DNA of 64,000 bases, from NCBI RefSeq assembly GCF_900115745.1, contig NZ_FOXP01000011.1, positions 62,001 through 126,000 on the forward strand. Direction: 5' to 3'. Positions within the stretch are counted from its first letter, which is position 1; the number at the start of each line of letters is the position of its first letter. This DNA is from Sphingomonas rubra (lineage in GTDB: Bacteria; Pseudomonadota; Alphaproteobacteria; Sphingomonadales; Sphingomonadaceae). The position numbers and the translations under genes were made by a program. This document shows, piece by piece, positions 46,833 to 56,719 of this stretch. The notes under the pieces are model-generated. The model was given only the letters and a program-made list of their open reading frames with translations. It searched no databases and was not told the DNA's origin.

Positions 46833-47780
46833 ATGGCGGTCTACACCCACGTCTCGGCCGAGGCGCTCGCCGCCTTCCTGTTGCGCTTCGACGTCGGCGA
46901 GCTGGTGTCGGTCAAGGGCATCGCCGAGGGGGTCGAGAACTCCAACTATTTCGTCGAGACCACGGCCGCGCGCTTCGTGCTGACGCTGTACGAGAAGCGG
47001 GTGGCGGCGGGCGACCTGCCCTTCTTCCTCGACCTGCTCGACCATGTCGCCGCGCGCGGCGTGGCGGCGCCGCCGGCGGTGGCCGATCGCGAGGGCCGCG
47101 TGATCCACGAGCTGGAGGGCCGCCCCGCCTGCCTGATCCGCTTCCTGCCCGGCGTGTCGGTCAGCCACCCGACCCCTGCCCAGGCGCGCGCGGCCGGCGC
47201 GGCGCTGGGCGGGTTGCACCGCGCGCTCGCCGATTTCGCCGGCGCCCGGCCGAACGATCTTGGGCTGGACGCCTGGGCGCCGCTACTCGCCCGGTGCGGC
47301 GACGCGCTCGACGGGATCGAGCCGGGCCTGCACGCGGAACTCGGCCGCGCGCTGGCCGCGGTGACGGCGGCATGGCCGCAGGGCGGCGATCGCGGCGTGA
47401 TCCACGCGGACCTGTTCCCCGACAACGTGCTGATGCTCGGCGACCGGGTGACGGGGCTGATCGACTTCTACTTCGCCTGCACCGACCTGCGCCTGTACGA
47501 CCTGGCGGTCACCCACACCGCCTGGTGCTTCGACGCACATGGAGAGCGGTTCGACACGGGCGTCGGCGACGCGCTACTGGCCGGCTATGCCGAATCGTAC
47601 GGGCTCACCGACGACGACCGCGCCGCCCTGCCCGTGCTGGCGCGCGGCGCCTGCATCCGCTTCGCGCTGACCCGCGGCTGGGACTGGCTCAACACGCCCG
47701 CCGACGCGCTGGTGACGCGCAAGGACCCGCTCGCCTATGTCCGGCGGCTCCATCATTACGAACGCGAGAACCTGTTTTGA
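46833..47780 (+). CDS. thrB: Homoserine kinase (ThrB, choline kinase-like fold)
   Basis: A 315-residue protein of the alphaproteobacterial/pseudomonad ThrB type. It belongs to the aminoglycoside phosphotransferase superfamily, not the GHMP family. The N-terminal [16 protein letters not shown], the catalytic [10 protein letters not shown] and the metal-binding GLIDFYFA motifs are visible. It phosphorylates homoserine for threonine synthesis. The stop overlaps the rnhA TTG (TTGA). Confidence 0.95.
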   Translation: MAVYTHVSAEALAAFLLRFDVGELVSVKGIAEGVENSNYFVETTAARFVLTLYEKRVAAGDLPFFLDLLDHVAARGVAAPPAVADREGRVIHELEGRPACLIRFLPGVSVSHPTPAQARAAGAALGGLHRALADFAGARPNDLGLDAWAPLLARCGDALDGIEPGLHAELGRALAAVTAAWPQGGDRGVIHADLFPDNVLMLGDRVTGLIDFYFACTDLRLYDLAVTHTAWCFDAHGERFDTGVGDALLAGYAESYGLTDDDRAALPVLARGACIRFALTRGWDWLNTPADALVTRKDPLAYVRRLHHYERENLF

Positions 47781-48217
47781 ACACCGTTGAAATCGCCACC
47801 GACGGCGCGTGCAAGGGCAATCCGGGCCCCGGCGGATGGGGCGCGCTGATCCGCTTCGGCGAGGCGGAGAAGGAACTATCCGGCGGCGAGCGCCAGACCA
47901 CCAACAACCGCATGGAACTGACCGCCGCGATCGAGGCGCTGAACGCCCTCACCCGCCCCTGCGCGGTGACGCTGTCGACCGACAGCCGCTACGTGATGGA
48001 CGGCCTGACCAAGTGGATCCACGGCTGGCGCAAGAACGGCTGGAAGACCGCCGATCGCAAGCCCGTGAAGAACGCCGAACTGTGGCAGGCGCTGGTCGCC
48101 GCCGCCGACCGGCACCAGGTCCAGTGGAAATGGGTCAAGGGCCATGCCGGCCACCCCGACAACGAGCGCGCCGACAAACTGGCGAGCGACGCCGCGCTGG
48201 CGGCGGGGCGGGGGTAG
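47777..48217 (+). CDS. rnhA: Ribonuclease HI
   Basis: A 146-residue enzyme degrading RNA in RNA:DNA hybrids. The catalytic acids are D9 ([14 protein letters not shown]), E47 (NRMELTAA), D69 (LSTDSRYV) and the late Asp in [15 protein letters not shown] 47777 is used as the start, because it overlaps the thrB stop by 4 nt and places D9 at the normal distance. Confidence 0.97.
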   Translation: MNTVEIATDGACKGNPGPGGWGALIRFGEAEKELSGGERQTTNNRMELTAAIEALNALTRPCAVTLSTDSRYVMDGLTKWIHGWRKNGWKTADRKPVKNAELWQALVAAADRHQVQWKWVKGHAGHPDNERADKLASDAALAAGRG

Positions 48218-48275
48218 CGACCTTCCGGTCCTTCCGTGCAAGGGGATGGAAGCAAAACCTTTGCTCCCGTCCAGC

Positions 48276-48361
48276 TCCCCGGCGAAGGCCGGGGCCCAGT
48301 TGGGCGACAATTTGGGCTAGTTGCGAACTTTCCCCACCTGGGCCCCGGCCTTCGCCGGGGA
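48276..48361. repeat. Palindromic repeat (family A)
   Basis: CTCCCCGGCGAAGGCCGGGG and CCCCGGCCTTCGCCGGGGA are perfect reverse complements, separated by about 50 bp. It lies between convergent rnhA and the YihY/BrkB gene. Confidence 0.88.
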
Positions 48362-48407
48362 AGGGGAAGGGAGTTTCGCAACGATCCCTCGCAGAGGTGG
48401 CCGAACG

Positions 48408-49484
48408 CTACCGCCGCCGTCCCCCCAGCCACGCCAGCGCCCCCGCCCCTGCCAGCAGCGCCACGCCCAACGGCGAGCGTCGGCGCAGCCGCGCGAGGCC
48501 GCTGCCGGCGAGTGCCGCGACGCCCCAGCCGACCGGTGCCCCGCCCAATCGCGCACCCGCCTTCACCGGCATCGCCGCCGCCATCGCGCCCGGATCGGCC
48601 GGCGGCGTGCCGGGCAGCGGCGCCGGCCCCCAGCTCGGCCGGCTCGGCAAGGTCAGGCAGGCATCCAGCTCGCCGCCCAGCAGGAACGCGTAGGCCGACA
48701 GCCACAGCCAGGTCAGCAGCACGATCACCGCGCTGAGTGCGCCATAGGTCGCGCCGTAGCTGCCGAAATTGCTGGCGTAGACGCCGAACCCCGCCGTGCC
48801 CCCCAGCCACAGGCTGCTCGCCAACACCGGCGCGGGCGCCAACCAGCGGAAGCGGTGCGCCTCCTGCGGCGGCGCGAAGCGGTAGAGCGCCGCCACCGCC
48901 GTCACCACCACCAGCCACAGCGCAGCGAAGCTGGCGACGCGGACCAGCGCCAGCACGGCGCCGGGCGCGCCGGCCAGCCATCGCTCCACCGTCGCGGTGG
49001 CGGTGACCACGCTGACCGCGGCGAACACCAGCACCACCGCCGCCGCGACCATCGCCAGCGACAGCAGCGTCAGCCGCACGAAACCGCGCTCCTCGCGCTG
49101 GCCGTAGGCGATGCCGAGGGCGGTCACCATCGCCCCCGCCCCCTTGGTCGCGCCGTACAGCGCAATGCCGATCGCCACCAGCAGGCCGACGCCCTTCTTG
49201 CCGTCGGAGGTGGAAACCACCGTCTCCAGCTGGTCGCCGACCGACGCCGCCGCGTCGGCGGGCAGCACCGCGAACAGCGCGCGGATGTTGGCGGTCACCG
49301 TTTCCGGCGTCGCGATCAGGCCGTACAGCAGCACCGTCGCCGCCAGCATCGGCACGATGGAGGCAAAGGCGTAGAAGGCGACGCCCGCCGCGACCAGGCC
49401 GACATTGTTGTCCCCCGCCGCCGCCCAGGTCCGCCGCAGCACCGCGACCCATTCCCGGCCGCTTCGCCGCCACTCGTCGAACAC
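48408..49484 (-). CDS. YihY/virulence factor BrkB family membrane protein
   Basis: A 358-residue polytopic inner-membrane protein. The conserved start NNVGLVAAGVAFYAFASIVPML, the KGAGAMVTALGIAYGQREERGFV loop and the FGSYGATYGALSAVIVLLTWLWLSAYAFLLGGELDA block define the family. The roughly 80-residue C-terminal extension is Ala/Gly/Pro-rich, with two further hydrophobic stretches. The family was once misnamed RNase BN; its transport or lipid-related role is not settled. Confidence 0.92.
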   Translation of the reverse strand: MFDEWRRSGREWVAVLRRTWAAAGDNNVGLVAAGVAFYAFASIVPMLAATVLLYGLIATPETVTANIRALFAVLPADAAASVGDQLETVVSTSDGKKGVGLLVAIGIALYGATKGAGAMVTALGIAYGQREERGFVRLTLLSLAMVAAAVVLVFAAVSVVTATATVERWLAGAPGAVLALVRVASFAALWLVVVTAVAALYRFAPPQEAHRFRWLAPAPVLASSLWLGGTAGFGVYASNFGSYGATYGALSAVIVLLTWLWLSAYAFLLGGELDACLTLPSRPSWGPAPLPGTPPADPGAMAAAMPVKAGARLGGAPVGWGVAALAGSGLARLRRRSPLGVALLAGAGALAWLGGRRR

Positions 49485-49557
49485 GCACTTCCCCTTTGTC
49501 GTCTCGCCCTCCCAAGCGGCGGCGGCGCGCGATGGTTCCGGCCCAACTTGCCCCCGA

Positions 49558-50622
49558 TCAGCGAAGTCGCGAGGCCGCGTACCGCGCCGGGTCGACGCCG
49601 GGCAGGTCGGGCATGCGGCCGAGCAGCAGCGCGGCGGCCAGCCTGGCGGCGGCGGGTGCGGTCTGGATGCCGAAGCCGCCCTGCCCCGCGCACCAGAAGA
49701 AACCGGGCGCGCCCCAGCCGTACACCGGCAGCCGGTCGGGCGCGAAGCTGCGCAGCCCCGCCCAGCGCCGCTCCACCGCCTCGACCCGCCAGTCGACCGC
49801 CTGCTCCAGCCGGTCGATCGCGACGGCGACGTCCAACTCCTCCGGCGCGGCGTCGCACGGATCGCTCGGCGTCTCGTCGTGCGGCGACAGCCACAGCCGC
49901 CCGCCCGCCTCCGGCTTACAATAGAAACGGCCGGCCAGGTCGATGACGTGCGGCAGGTCGGCGGGCACCGGCGGGTCGACGCGCAGCTGCACCACCGTGC
50001 GGCGATAGGGGCGGATGCCGACCCCCGAGACGCCGCACGCCCGCGCCACCTCGTCCGCCCAGGCGCCCGCCGCGTCGACGATCACCGCCGCCTCAACCGC
50101 CCCCGCGGGCGTATCGATCCGCCACCGCCCGTCCCGCCGCTCGGCTGCGCGCAGGCGCGCGTCGACGAGCAACACCGCCCCGCCCGCCCGTGCGCGCGCC
50201 AGCGCGTCGGCGTGGAGGCCGGCCACGTCGATATAGGCGCAGCTCGGCTCCATCACCCCGATCATCCAGTCGGGGCGCAGGCCGAGCACGATCGCCGCGG
50301 GATCGACCTCGCGCAGGTCGACCGGGCTGCCCGCGAACTCGGCTAGCAACGCGTCGGCGAGCGGCCGGTCGCCCGCACGGCCGATGTGCAGCGAGCCGAG
50401 CGGCTGCAACCAGGGCGCGAGGCCCGCGTGGGACGCGGTGGTGAGTGGCTGCACGCCGGGGCCACCATAGGTTTCCGACCAGAAGGCGGCGGAGCGGCCG
50501 GTGGCGTGGCGGCCGGGCGCGTCCTCCGCCTCCAGCAGCGCGACGCTGGCATGGGGAGCCAATTCGGCGGCGAGCATTGCTCCGGCGATGCCCGCGCCGA
50601 CGATGGCGACGTCCACCCTCAC
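49558..50622 (-). CDS. FAD-dependent oxidoreductase (DAO family)
   Basis: A 354-residue protein with the N-terminal FAD Rossmann motif VAIVGAGIAGAMLAAEL, the family ATGRSAAFWSETYGG region, and a C-terminal VYGWGAPGFFWCAGQGGFGIQTAPA that closes the flavin site. It resembles glycine/D-amino-acid oxidases or dehydrogenases. A GTG start is used. It lies 10 nt after the alpha/beta hydrolase gene on the same strand. The substrate is unknown. Confidence 0.9.
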   Translation of the reverse strand: MRVDVAIVGAGIAGAMLAAELAPHASVALLEAEDAPGRHATGRSAAFWSETYGGPGVQPLTTASHAGLAPWLQPLGSLHIGRAGDRPLADALLAEFAGSPVDLREVDPAAIVLGLRPDWMIGVMEPSCAYIDVAGLHADALARARAGGAVLLVDARLRAAERRDGRWRIDTPAGAVEAAVIVDAAGAWADEVARACGVSGVGIRPYRRTVVQLRVDPPVPADLPHVIDLAGRFYCKPEAGGRLWLSPHDETPSDPCDAAPEELDVAVAIDRLEQAVDWRVEAVERRWAGLRSFAPDRLPVYGWGAPGFFWCAGQGGFGIQTAPAAARLAAALLLGRMPDLPGVDPARYAASRLR

Positions 50623-50632
50623 GCCGCCACCC

Positions 50633-51547
50633 TCACGCCGGCGCGTGCCGGTCTAGGAACGCGTCGATCAGCGCCAGTGCGTGGTTCCGCACGGGGTCGG
50701 CTTCGCGCAGAATCTCGTGCGCGGTGTCGCGGCCGAATCGGTGCAGCTCGCCGTGCGGCAGCCGCGCCGCGACGGCGCGGGCGGCGCGCGAGTCGACCAA
50801 CCGGTCGTGGTCGGCGACCAGCAGCTGCACCGGCGTGGCGACGGCGGCGAGCCGCGGATCGGCGCGCAACGCCGCGGTGGCGGCGAACGCCTCGACGATC
50901 CACGCCCAGCTCGGCGGGCCGAGTCGCAGGGCCGAGCAGTGCTCGTACCACCAGCGCTCGTCGTCGAAGCGCGACGGGTCGTGGGTCAGGCGGCGCTGGC
51001 GGGCGCGCACCGCCCGCGCCACCGTCCGCTCCCGCCACGCCGCGCGGGCGAGGTCGCCGCGCCCGGCGATCAGCCGCGCGACGCCGCCGCCGATCCACGC
51101 GCCCAACGGGTTGCGCAGGCCCAGCATCGGCGCCACCAGCACCAGCGCGGCCGGGTCGATCGCTCCGCCGACGAGCGCCGCCAGCGCCAGATACCCGCCC
51201 GTCGAGTGCGCGACGACCACGCACGGCTCGCCGTCCCGCCGCCACTGCGCCCAGAAGGCGGCAAGGTCGCGGACCAGCACCGCGAAATCGTCGAGATGGC
51301 CGACATCGCCCGTCCCCGTCCGCCCCGATCCGCCCTGCCCGCGCCAGTCGAACGCCGCCACCGTCCAGCCGCGATCGTGCCATTCGTCCAGCGCCTCCAG
51401 ATATTTCTCGATCGAATCGGCGCGGCCACCCAGGAACAGCAGCCGCCCCCGCCCCGCACCGGCCCGCTCAAAGCGGCGATGCGCCCAGCCGTCGGGGGCG
51501 GTCCAGGTCGACAGGGCGGCATCGGCGGGAAAGGAACGGCGCGGCAC
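50633..51547 (-). CDS. Alpha/beta hydrolase (lysophospholipase-like)
   Basis: A 304-residue hydrolase. The nucleophile elbow is AHSTGG (GxSxG variant with Ala at the first position), preceded by FDWRGQGGSGR. A late Asp (LLVADHDRLVDS) and His (AHEIL) complete a plausible triad. The layout matches the monoglyceride lipase/lysophospholipase L2 family. It is divergent from cpaA, with only 37 bp between starts. Confidence 0.9.
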   Translation of the reverse strand: MPRRSFPADAALSTWTAPDGWAHRRFERAGAGRGRLLFLGGRADSIEKYLEALDEWHDRGWTVAAFDWRGQGGSGRTGTGDVGHLDDFAVLVRDLAAFWAQWRRDGEPCVVVAHSTGGYLALAALVGGAIDPAALVLVAPMLGLRNPLGAWIGGGVARLIAGRGDLARAAWRERTVARAVRARQRRLTHDPSRFDDERWWYEHCSALRLGPPSWAWIVEAFAATAALRADPRLAAVATPVQLLVADHDRLVDSRAARAVAARLPHGELHRFGRDTAHEILREADPVRNHALALIDAFLDRHAPA

Positions 51548-51584
51548 GCGCCCCGGTTACGGTTTCGAAAGCCTGTCCGTCTAC

Positions 51585-52064
51585 ATGCCGTTCACCATGG
51601 ACGGGGAAATCCTTCGCGCCGCACTGGCGCTCACGCTCGGCGGCCTTCTGGTCTCGGCAGGGATCGAGGACGCACGCACGCGCGAGATCGCCGACGGCAA
51701 GAGCATCGCCATCGCGCTCGCCGCGCCACTCTGGTGGTGGGCGAACGGGATCAGCTGGTGGCCGGGCGTGCCAGTGCAGCTGCTGATCGGCGCCGGCACC
51801 TTCGCGGTCTTCGCGCTCGCCTTTCACGTCGGGATGATGGGCGGCGGTGACGTCAAGCTGCTCGCCGCGCTGTCGCTGTGGCTGCCGCTGGGCGGCTGGG
51901 CGTCGATGCTGGTGGCGATGTCGCTGGCGGGCGGCGTGGTGACCGCGGCGATGCTGGTCGAGCGGCGCTGGAAGGGCGGCGAGGTGGAGGTGCCGTACGG
52001 CGTCGCCATCGCCATCGCGGGCCTGCTCGCCCTTCGCGAACCGGTTCTTAACCAATTTGCGTGA
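51585..52064 (+). CDS. cpaA: Prepilin peptidase (CpaA/TadV type)
   Basis: About 159 residues with four or so membrane segments, a short A24 peptidase. The first catalytic Asp lies in GIEDARTREI, and the second in MMGGGDVKLLAAL (GxGD). It cleaves the leader of Flp-type pilins. ATG 51597 is a possible alternative start. No pilin gene is found next to it in this window. Confidence 0.9.
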   Translation: MPFTMDGEILRAALALTLGGLLVSAGIEDARTREIADGKSIAIALAAPLWWWANGISWWPGVPVQLLIGAGTFAVFALAFHVGMMGGGDVKLLAALSLWLPLGGWASMLVAMSLAGGVVTAAMLVERRWKGGEVEVPYGVAIAIAGLLALREPVLNQFA

Positions 52065-52113
52065 TGATTAACGCCGGATCAACCCCGGCGGCCTCGAAAG
52101 GCACTGCAAGAAG

Positions 52114-53133
52114 ATGGACAGTCGCAAGCTCATTCTGCTGGTAGGGGCGCTGGTGGTAGCCGCCGTTACCGCCTTTTTCGCCCGCACGCTGGTCGCAGGC
52201 AGCGCCGCGCCCGAGGCGATGGCGGTGGCCGCGGCCCAGCCGGTAATCGACGGGCCCGAGGTGCTGGTCGCCACCCGCCCGCTGCCGGTCGGCACCATCC
52301 TCGACGCGTCGGCGCTGCGATTTCAGCCCTGGCCCAAGGAGCTGGTCGACGGCGCCTATTATCTGAAACAGTCGACCGACCTCCAGGCACTGCAGGGCAC
52401 GGTGGTGCGCAACGCGATCACCGCCGGCCAGCCGGTCACGCAGGGCGCGCTGGTGCGGCCGGGCGATCGCGGCTTCCTGGCGGCGGCGCTCGGCCCCGGC
52501 ATGCGCGCCGTCACCGTTCCGGTCACCGCGCAGGCGGCGGTCGGCGGCTTCGTGTTCCCGGGCGACCGCATCGACCTAGTGCTGACGCAGAGCATCGAGG
52601 GGGGCGAGGGCCCGCCGCTGCGCACGTCGGAAACGTTCCTGCGCAACGTCCGCGTGCTCGCCACCGACCAGCGCACCAACACCATGGACGGCGAGGACGG
52701 CAAGTCGGAGGTCAAGACCTTCTCCACCGTCACGTTGGAGGCAACGCCCAAGATGGCCGAGCAGATCGCCGTCGCGCAGACGGTGGGTACGCTGTCGCTG
52801 TCGCTCCGCTCCATCGCCGACAATGCCGGCGACCTGGAAGAGGCGATCGCGTCGGGCGCGATCAAGGTGCCGGGCGACGCCAAGGGCGAGCGCGAGATGC
52901 TGCTCCAGGTCGCCGGGCGACCGGTGGCGGGCGCTCCCACCTTCGTGACCGGGGCCGACGTGTCGCGCTTCCAGCGCCGCACCGTGCCGGTGACCCGCAC
53001 GGCGGCACCGGCGTCCAGCATCGGCAGCCCCATGGGACCGACCACCGGCGCGCCCGCGGCGGCGCCGCTCGGCCCGGTGGTCCGCGTCGCGCGGGGCAAC
53101 AACGTGACGGCCGTGCCCGTCGGGGGGAAGTAA
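52114..53133 (+). CDS. cpaB: Flp pilus assembly protein CpaB/RcpC
   Basis: A 339-residue periplasmic protein with an N-terminal membrane anchor (KLILLVGALVVAAVTAFFA). It has a SAF domain (VLVATRPLPVGTILDASALRF) and the RcpC family core (RAVTVPVTAQAAVGGFVFPGDRIDLVL). The Pro/Ala-rich tail is variable. It works with the CpaC secretin in the Tad apparatus. Confidence 0.95.
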   Translation: MDSRKLILLVGALVVAAVTAFFARTLVAGSAAPEAMAVAAAQPVIDGPEVLVATRPLPVGTILDASALRFQPWPKELVDGAYYLKQSTDLQALQGTVVRNAITAGQPVTQGALVRPGDRGFLAAALGPGMRAVTVPVTAQAAVGGFVFPGDRIDLVLTQSIEGGEGPPLRTSETFLRNVRVLATDQRTNTMDGEDGKSEVKTFSTVTLEATPKMAEQIAVAQTVGTLSLSLRSIADNAGDLEEAIASGAIKVPGDAKGEREMLLQVAGRPVAGAPTFVTGADVSRFQRRTVPVTRTAAPASSIGSPMGPTTGAPAAAPLGPVVRVARGNNVTAVPVGGK

Positions 53134-53134
53134 G

Positions 53135-54760
53135 ATGCGCATGTTCAGCCCGCTCGCCGCCACCGCCGGCCTCGCGCTGGCGCTGGCCGCCGCCGGTGCG
53201 ATGCCGGTGGCGCCCGCCACCGCCCAATCTTCCAGTCAGCCGGGTACGGGGGGATCGCTGGTCCAGATCAACACCGGTCGCGGCCGGCTGGTGACGCTGG
53301 CGCGGCCGATGAGCGACCTGTTCGTCGCCGACGATTCGATCGCCGACGTCCAGGTCCGCTCGCCCACCCAACTCTACATCTTCGGCAAGAAGGCGGGCGA
53401 GACGACGATCTCCGCCACCGCCAAGGGCGGCCAGGTGGTGTTCGCCTCCACCGTCCGGGTCGGCAACAACCTCGACTCGATCGGCGGCATGCTGGGCCTC
53501 GCCATGCCCGACGCGAAGATCGTCGCGACCCCGATGAACGGCTTCGTCCTGCTCACCGGCACCGTGGCGGCGCCGGCCGACGCGGCGGAGGCCGAGCGGC
53601 TGGTCCAGGCGTTCGTCGGCGAGAATACCAAGGTGCTGTCGCGTCTGCGCACCGCCACCCCGCTCCAGGTCAACCTCCAGGTCCGCATCGCCGAGGTCAG
53701 CCGCTCGTTCGTCAAGAACATCGGGGTGAACCTGACCACCCGCGACAATGGCAATTTTCTTTTCGGACTCTCGCAAGGTCGCCAGGGCTCCATCGCCAGG
53801 ACGCCGGGTACGCCGCCGGCGGGCTTCATCAACGGTGCTCCCGTCGACGCCAACGGCGCACCCATTGCGATTGGAGCCAACGGGCTCTTGCCCGGTCAGA
53901 CCGCCTTCCAATTTCCCGCTCAGAACAACGGTGCCACCCTGATCGGTGCAGCCGGGCGCCTGCTCGGCGTCGACCTGCTCGGCTCGCTCGACCTCGGCGA
54001 GACCATCGGCCAGGTGACGACGCTCGCCAATCCGAACCTCACCTCGTTGTCGGGCGAGACGGCGACCTTCCTGGCCGGCGGCGAGATCCCGATCCCGATC
54101 GCCCAGACGCTCGGCACCGTCACCATCGAGTACAAGCAGTACGGCGTCAGCCTCGCTTACACCCCCACGGTGCTGGCCGACGGGCGCATCTCGCTGCGCG
54201 TCCGGCCGGAGGTGTCTCAGCTCACCAGCGCCGGCGCGGTCACGCTCAACAACTTCCAGGTCCCCGCCTTCACCACCCGGCGCGCGGAGACCACGGTGGA
54301 GCTCGGCTCCGGGCAGAGCCTGATGATCGGCGGCCTGTTGTCGAACAACACGCAGAACCAGATCCAGAAGGCACCCGGCCTGGGCGACCTGCCCGTGCTC
54401 GGCTCGCTCTTCCGTTCCAACGGATGGCAGCGCAACGAGACCGAGCTGGTCATCGTCATCACCCCGTATCTGGTGAAGCCCGCCGACCGGCCGGACCAGA
54501 TCGCGCTGCCGACCGACGGCTATCAGAGCCCGACCGACATCGAGCGGGTGCTGCTCGGCAAGCTCTCCTCGGGCAACGCGGCCGAGCGGCGACCGGTGCC
54601 GACCATGGCACCGCCGACGACGCCACTCGCCCCCGTTCCCGCACACGGCCCAGGCACTCCGGCGGCGGCGCCCGCAGGCGCGTCCGCGCTGCGCCGCGAG
54701 CCGGCGATCGCACCGACCGGGGGTCGTCGGGGCGCCGCCGCGCCGGGCTTCTCCAACTGA
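53135..54760 (+). CDS. cpaC: Type II/IV secretin CpaC/RcpA
   Basis: A 541-residue outer-membrane secretin. A signal peptide (residues 1-31 or so) precedes the pilus-formation N-terminal domain (VTLARPMSDLFVADDSIADVQV), a BON-like region and the secretin core (GETATFLAGGEIPIPI and SLMIGGLLSNNTQNQIQKAPGLGDLPVLGSLFRS). The Pro/Ala-rich C terminus is typical of sphingomonads. It forms the outer-membrane channel for Flp pili. Confidence 0.96.
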   Translation: MRMFSPLAATAGLALALAAAGAMPVAPATAQSSSQPGTGGSLVQINTGRGRLVTLARPMSDLFVADDSIADVQVRSPTQLYIFGKKAGETTISATAKGGQVVFASTVRVGNNLDSIGGMLGLAMPDAKIVATPMNGFVLLTGTVAAPADAAEAERLVQAFVGENTKVLSRLRTATPLQVNLQVRIAEVSRSFVKNIGVNLTTRDNGNFLFGLSQGRQGSIARTPGTPPAGFINGAPVDANGAPIAIGANGLLPGQTAFQFPAQNNGATLIGAAGRLLGVDLLGSLDLGETIGQVTTLANPNLTSLSGETATFLAGGEIPIPIAQTLGTVTIEYKQYGVSLAYTPTVLADGRISLRVRPEVSQLTSAGAVTLNNFQVPAFTTRRAETTVELGSGQSLMIGGLLSNNTQNQIQKAPGLGDLPVLGSLFRSNGWQRNETELVIVITPYLVKPADRPDQIALPTDGYQSPTDIERVLLGKLSSGNAAERRPVPTMAPPTTPLAPVPAHGPGTPAAAPAGASALRREPAIAPTGGRRGAAAPGFSN

Positions 54761-54761
54761 C

Positions 54762-55445
54762 ATGACCCACGCAGACACGAAGGGGCGAGACACCATGACC
54801 AGAACCACGCGTCGCCGGGCGCTGCTGCCGATCGCCGCGATCGCGCCGGCGCTCGCCGCCGCCGGCTGCACCGGCGCCATCAATCGCGGGGTCGAGTCGG
54901 TTCACCAGCCCGTGGTCAGCCGCGCCGACTACACGATCGATCTCGCCACTGCCGGCGGCGACGTCGCCGCGGGCGAGCAGGCACGCCTGTCGGGCTGGCT
55001 CGACGGCCTGCGCCTTCGCTACGGCGATCGCATCTCGGTGGACGATCCCGCCCACGACGCGTCGGCGCAGAACCGCGTCGCGGCGATCGTCGCCGGTCGC
55101 GGGCTGCTGCTGGCGACAGCCGCGCCGGTCACGCCGGGCACCGTCGCGCCGGGCACGCTGCGCGTCGTGGTCAGCCGGATGAGCGCCTCGGTACCGGGCT
55201 GCCCGGACTGGTCGCGCGCCGCGGGCTCGTACGTCACCGCGGACGCGTCGTCCAACTACGGCTGCGCCACCAACACCAATCTCGCCGCGATGGTCGCCAA
55301 TCCGGGCGACCTGATCCAGGGCGCCGACGGCTACGGCAACGATGCCGCGACCTCGTTCAAGGCGATCGACCTGTATCGCAAAGCGGTGCCGAGCGGCCAG
55401 GGCGGCGCCATCACCAAAACCGAGTCAACGTCGGGAGGAAGGTAA
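54762..55445 (+). CDS. cpaD: Pilus assembly lipoprotein CpaD
   Basis: A 227-residue protein with a basic N terminus and a hydrophobic signal ending AAAGC, so it is probably a lipoprotein, although the lipobox is imperfect. The CpaD family core includes GCPDWSRAAG and SSNYGCATNTNLAAMVANPGDLIQG. It is thought to help the CpaC secretin reach or function in the outer membrane. It overlaps neither neighbour, but is spaced 1 nt from both. Confidence 0.93.
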   Translation: MTHADTKGRDTMTRTTRRRALLPIAAIAPALAAAGCTGAINRGVESVHQPVVSRADYTIDLATAGGDVAAGEQARLSGWLDGLRLRYGDRISVDDPAHDASAQNRVAAIVAGRGLLLATAAPVTPGTVAPGTLRVVVSRMSASVPGCPDWSRAAGSYVTADASSNYGCATNTNLAAMVANPGDLIQGADGYGNDAATSFKAIDLYRKAVPSGQGGAITKTESTSGGR

Positions 55446-55446
55446 G

Positions 55447-56715
55447 ATGAACGCTCCCTGGAAGCCCGGCGCCGCGCTGCGCGATCCGTTCGTCGCCTAT
55501 GTCTGCGACGAGACCACCGGCGACACGATCCGGCCGATCGCCGCCGAGCTCGGCTGGTCGACCGACAAGGTGCACAAGGGCGGTCTGCGCAACGCGATCC
55601 AGTCGCTGTCGATCGCGGCCAGCCCGCACATCCTGTTCGTCGACCTCGCCGAATCGGGCGACCCGCTCAATGACATCAACGCGCTGGCCGAGGTGTGCGA
55701 GCCCGGCACGGTGGTGATCGCCGCCGGGCAGGTCAACGACGTGCGCCTGTACCGCGACCTAGTCGCCAGCGGCATCCAGGATTACCTGCTCAAGCCCCTC
55801 CATCCCGACATGGTGCGCGAGGCGCTGGCCCATGCGCAGGCGATGCTGAACGCGCCCAAGCCCGTCGAGGCCGTGTCGGAGCGGCCGCACTGCGCGGTCG
55901 CGGTGATTGGCACGCGCGGCGGCGTCGGCGCGTCCACGGTCGCGACGTCGCTGTCGTGGCTGCTGGCGGCGCGCGAGGGCCGGTCCACCGCGCTCCTCGA
56001 CCTCGACGTGCATTTCGGCACCGGCGCCCTCGCGCTCGACCTGGAGCCGGGACGCGGCCTCACCGACGCGATCGAGAACCCCGGCCGCATCGACGGCCTG
56101 TTCATCGAGCGCGCGATGGTGAAGGCGTCGGAGAAGCTCGCCGTGCTGTCGGCGGAGGCCCCGATCAACCAGCCGCTGGTCACCGACGGTGCCGCCTTTC
56201 ACCAGTTGCAGGGCGAGATGCGCGCCGCGTTCGAGTGCACGGTGGTCGATCTGCCGCGCGGCATGCTGGTCCAGCACCCGCATCTGATGGGCGACGTGCA
56301 GGTGGCGGTGATCGTCACGCAGCTGACGCTGGCGGCGGCGCGCGACACCATCCGCCTGCTCTCCTGGATGAAGACCAACGCGCCGCAGACACAGCTGCTG
56401 GTGGTCGCCAACGGCGTCTACACCAGCGGCCAGCCGGAGATCAGCCGCAAGGATTTCGAAGGCTCGATCGAGCGCAGGATCGACCATCTGGTGCCGTTCG
56501 ACCAGAAACTCGCCGCCCAAGCCGCCAAGCTCGGCAAGCCGGTGGCGGAGGTCGGCAAGAACTCGAAGACGGTGACCCCGCTGGTCGACCTGCTGACCGC
56601 CGTCACCGGCGCGGCGGACGAGAGCGCGGGCGGCGACGCCGGCAAGACGGCGGGCAAGGCGTCGCTGATCGGCGGCCTGAAAGGGCTGATGACCAAGCGG
56701 CCGGCGAAGAAGTAG
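55447..56715 (+). CDS. cpaE: Pilus localization ATPase-like protein CpaE/TadZ
   Basis: A 422-residue protein. The N-terminal 130 residues form an atypical response-regulator fold (FVDLAESGDPLNDINALAEVCEPG, LKPLHPDMV). The C-terminal MinD/ParA-like ATPase has a deviant Walker A (GTRGGVGASTVATS) and LDLDVHFGTGALALD. TadZ/CpaE proteins localise the Tad machine to a pole. The start follows AAGGTAAG. Confidence 0.95.
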   Translation: MNAPWKPGAALRDPFVAYVCDETTGDTIRPIAAELGWSTDKVHKGGLRNAIQSLSIAASPHILFVDLAESGDPLNDINALAEVCEPGTVVIAAGQVNDVRLYRDLVASGIQDYLLKPLHPDMVREALAHAQAMLNAPKPVEAVSERPHCAVAVIGTRGGVGASTVATSLSWLLAAREGRSTALLDLDVHFGTGALALDLEPGRGLTDAIENPGRIDGLFIERAMVKASEKLAVLSAEAPINQPLVTDGAAFHQLQGEMRAAFECTVVDLPRGMLVQHPHLMGDVQVAVIVTQLTLAAARDTIRLLSWMKTNAPQTQLLVVANGVYTSGQPEISRKDFEGSIERRIDHLVPFDQKLAAQAAKLGKPVAEVGKNSKTVTPLVDLLTAVTGAADESAGGDAGKTAGKASLIGGLKGLMTKRPAKK

Positions 56716-56719
56716 CACC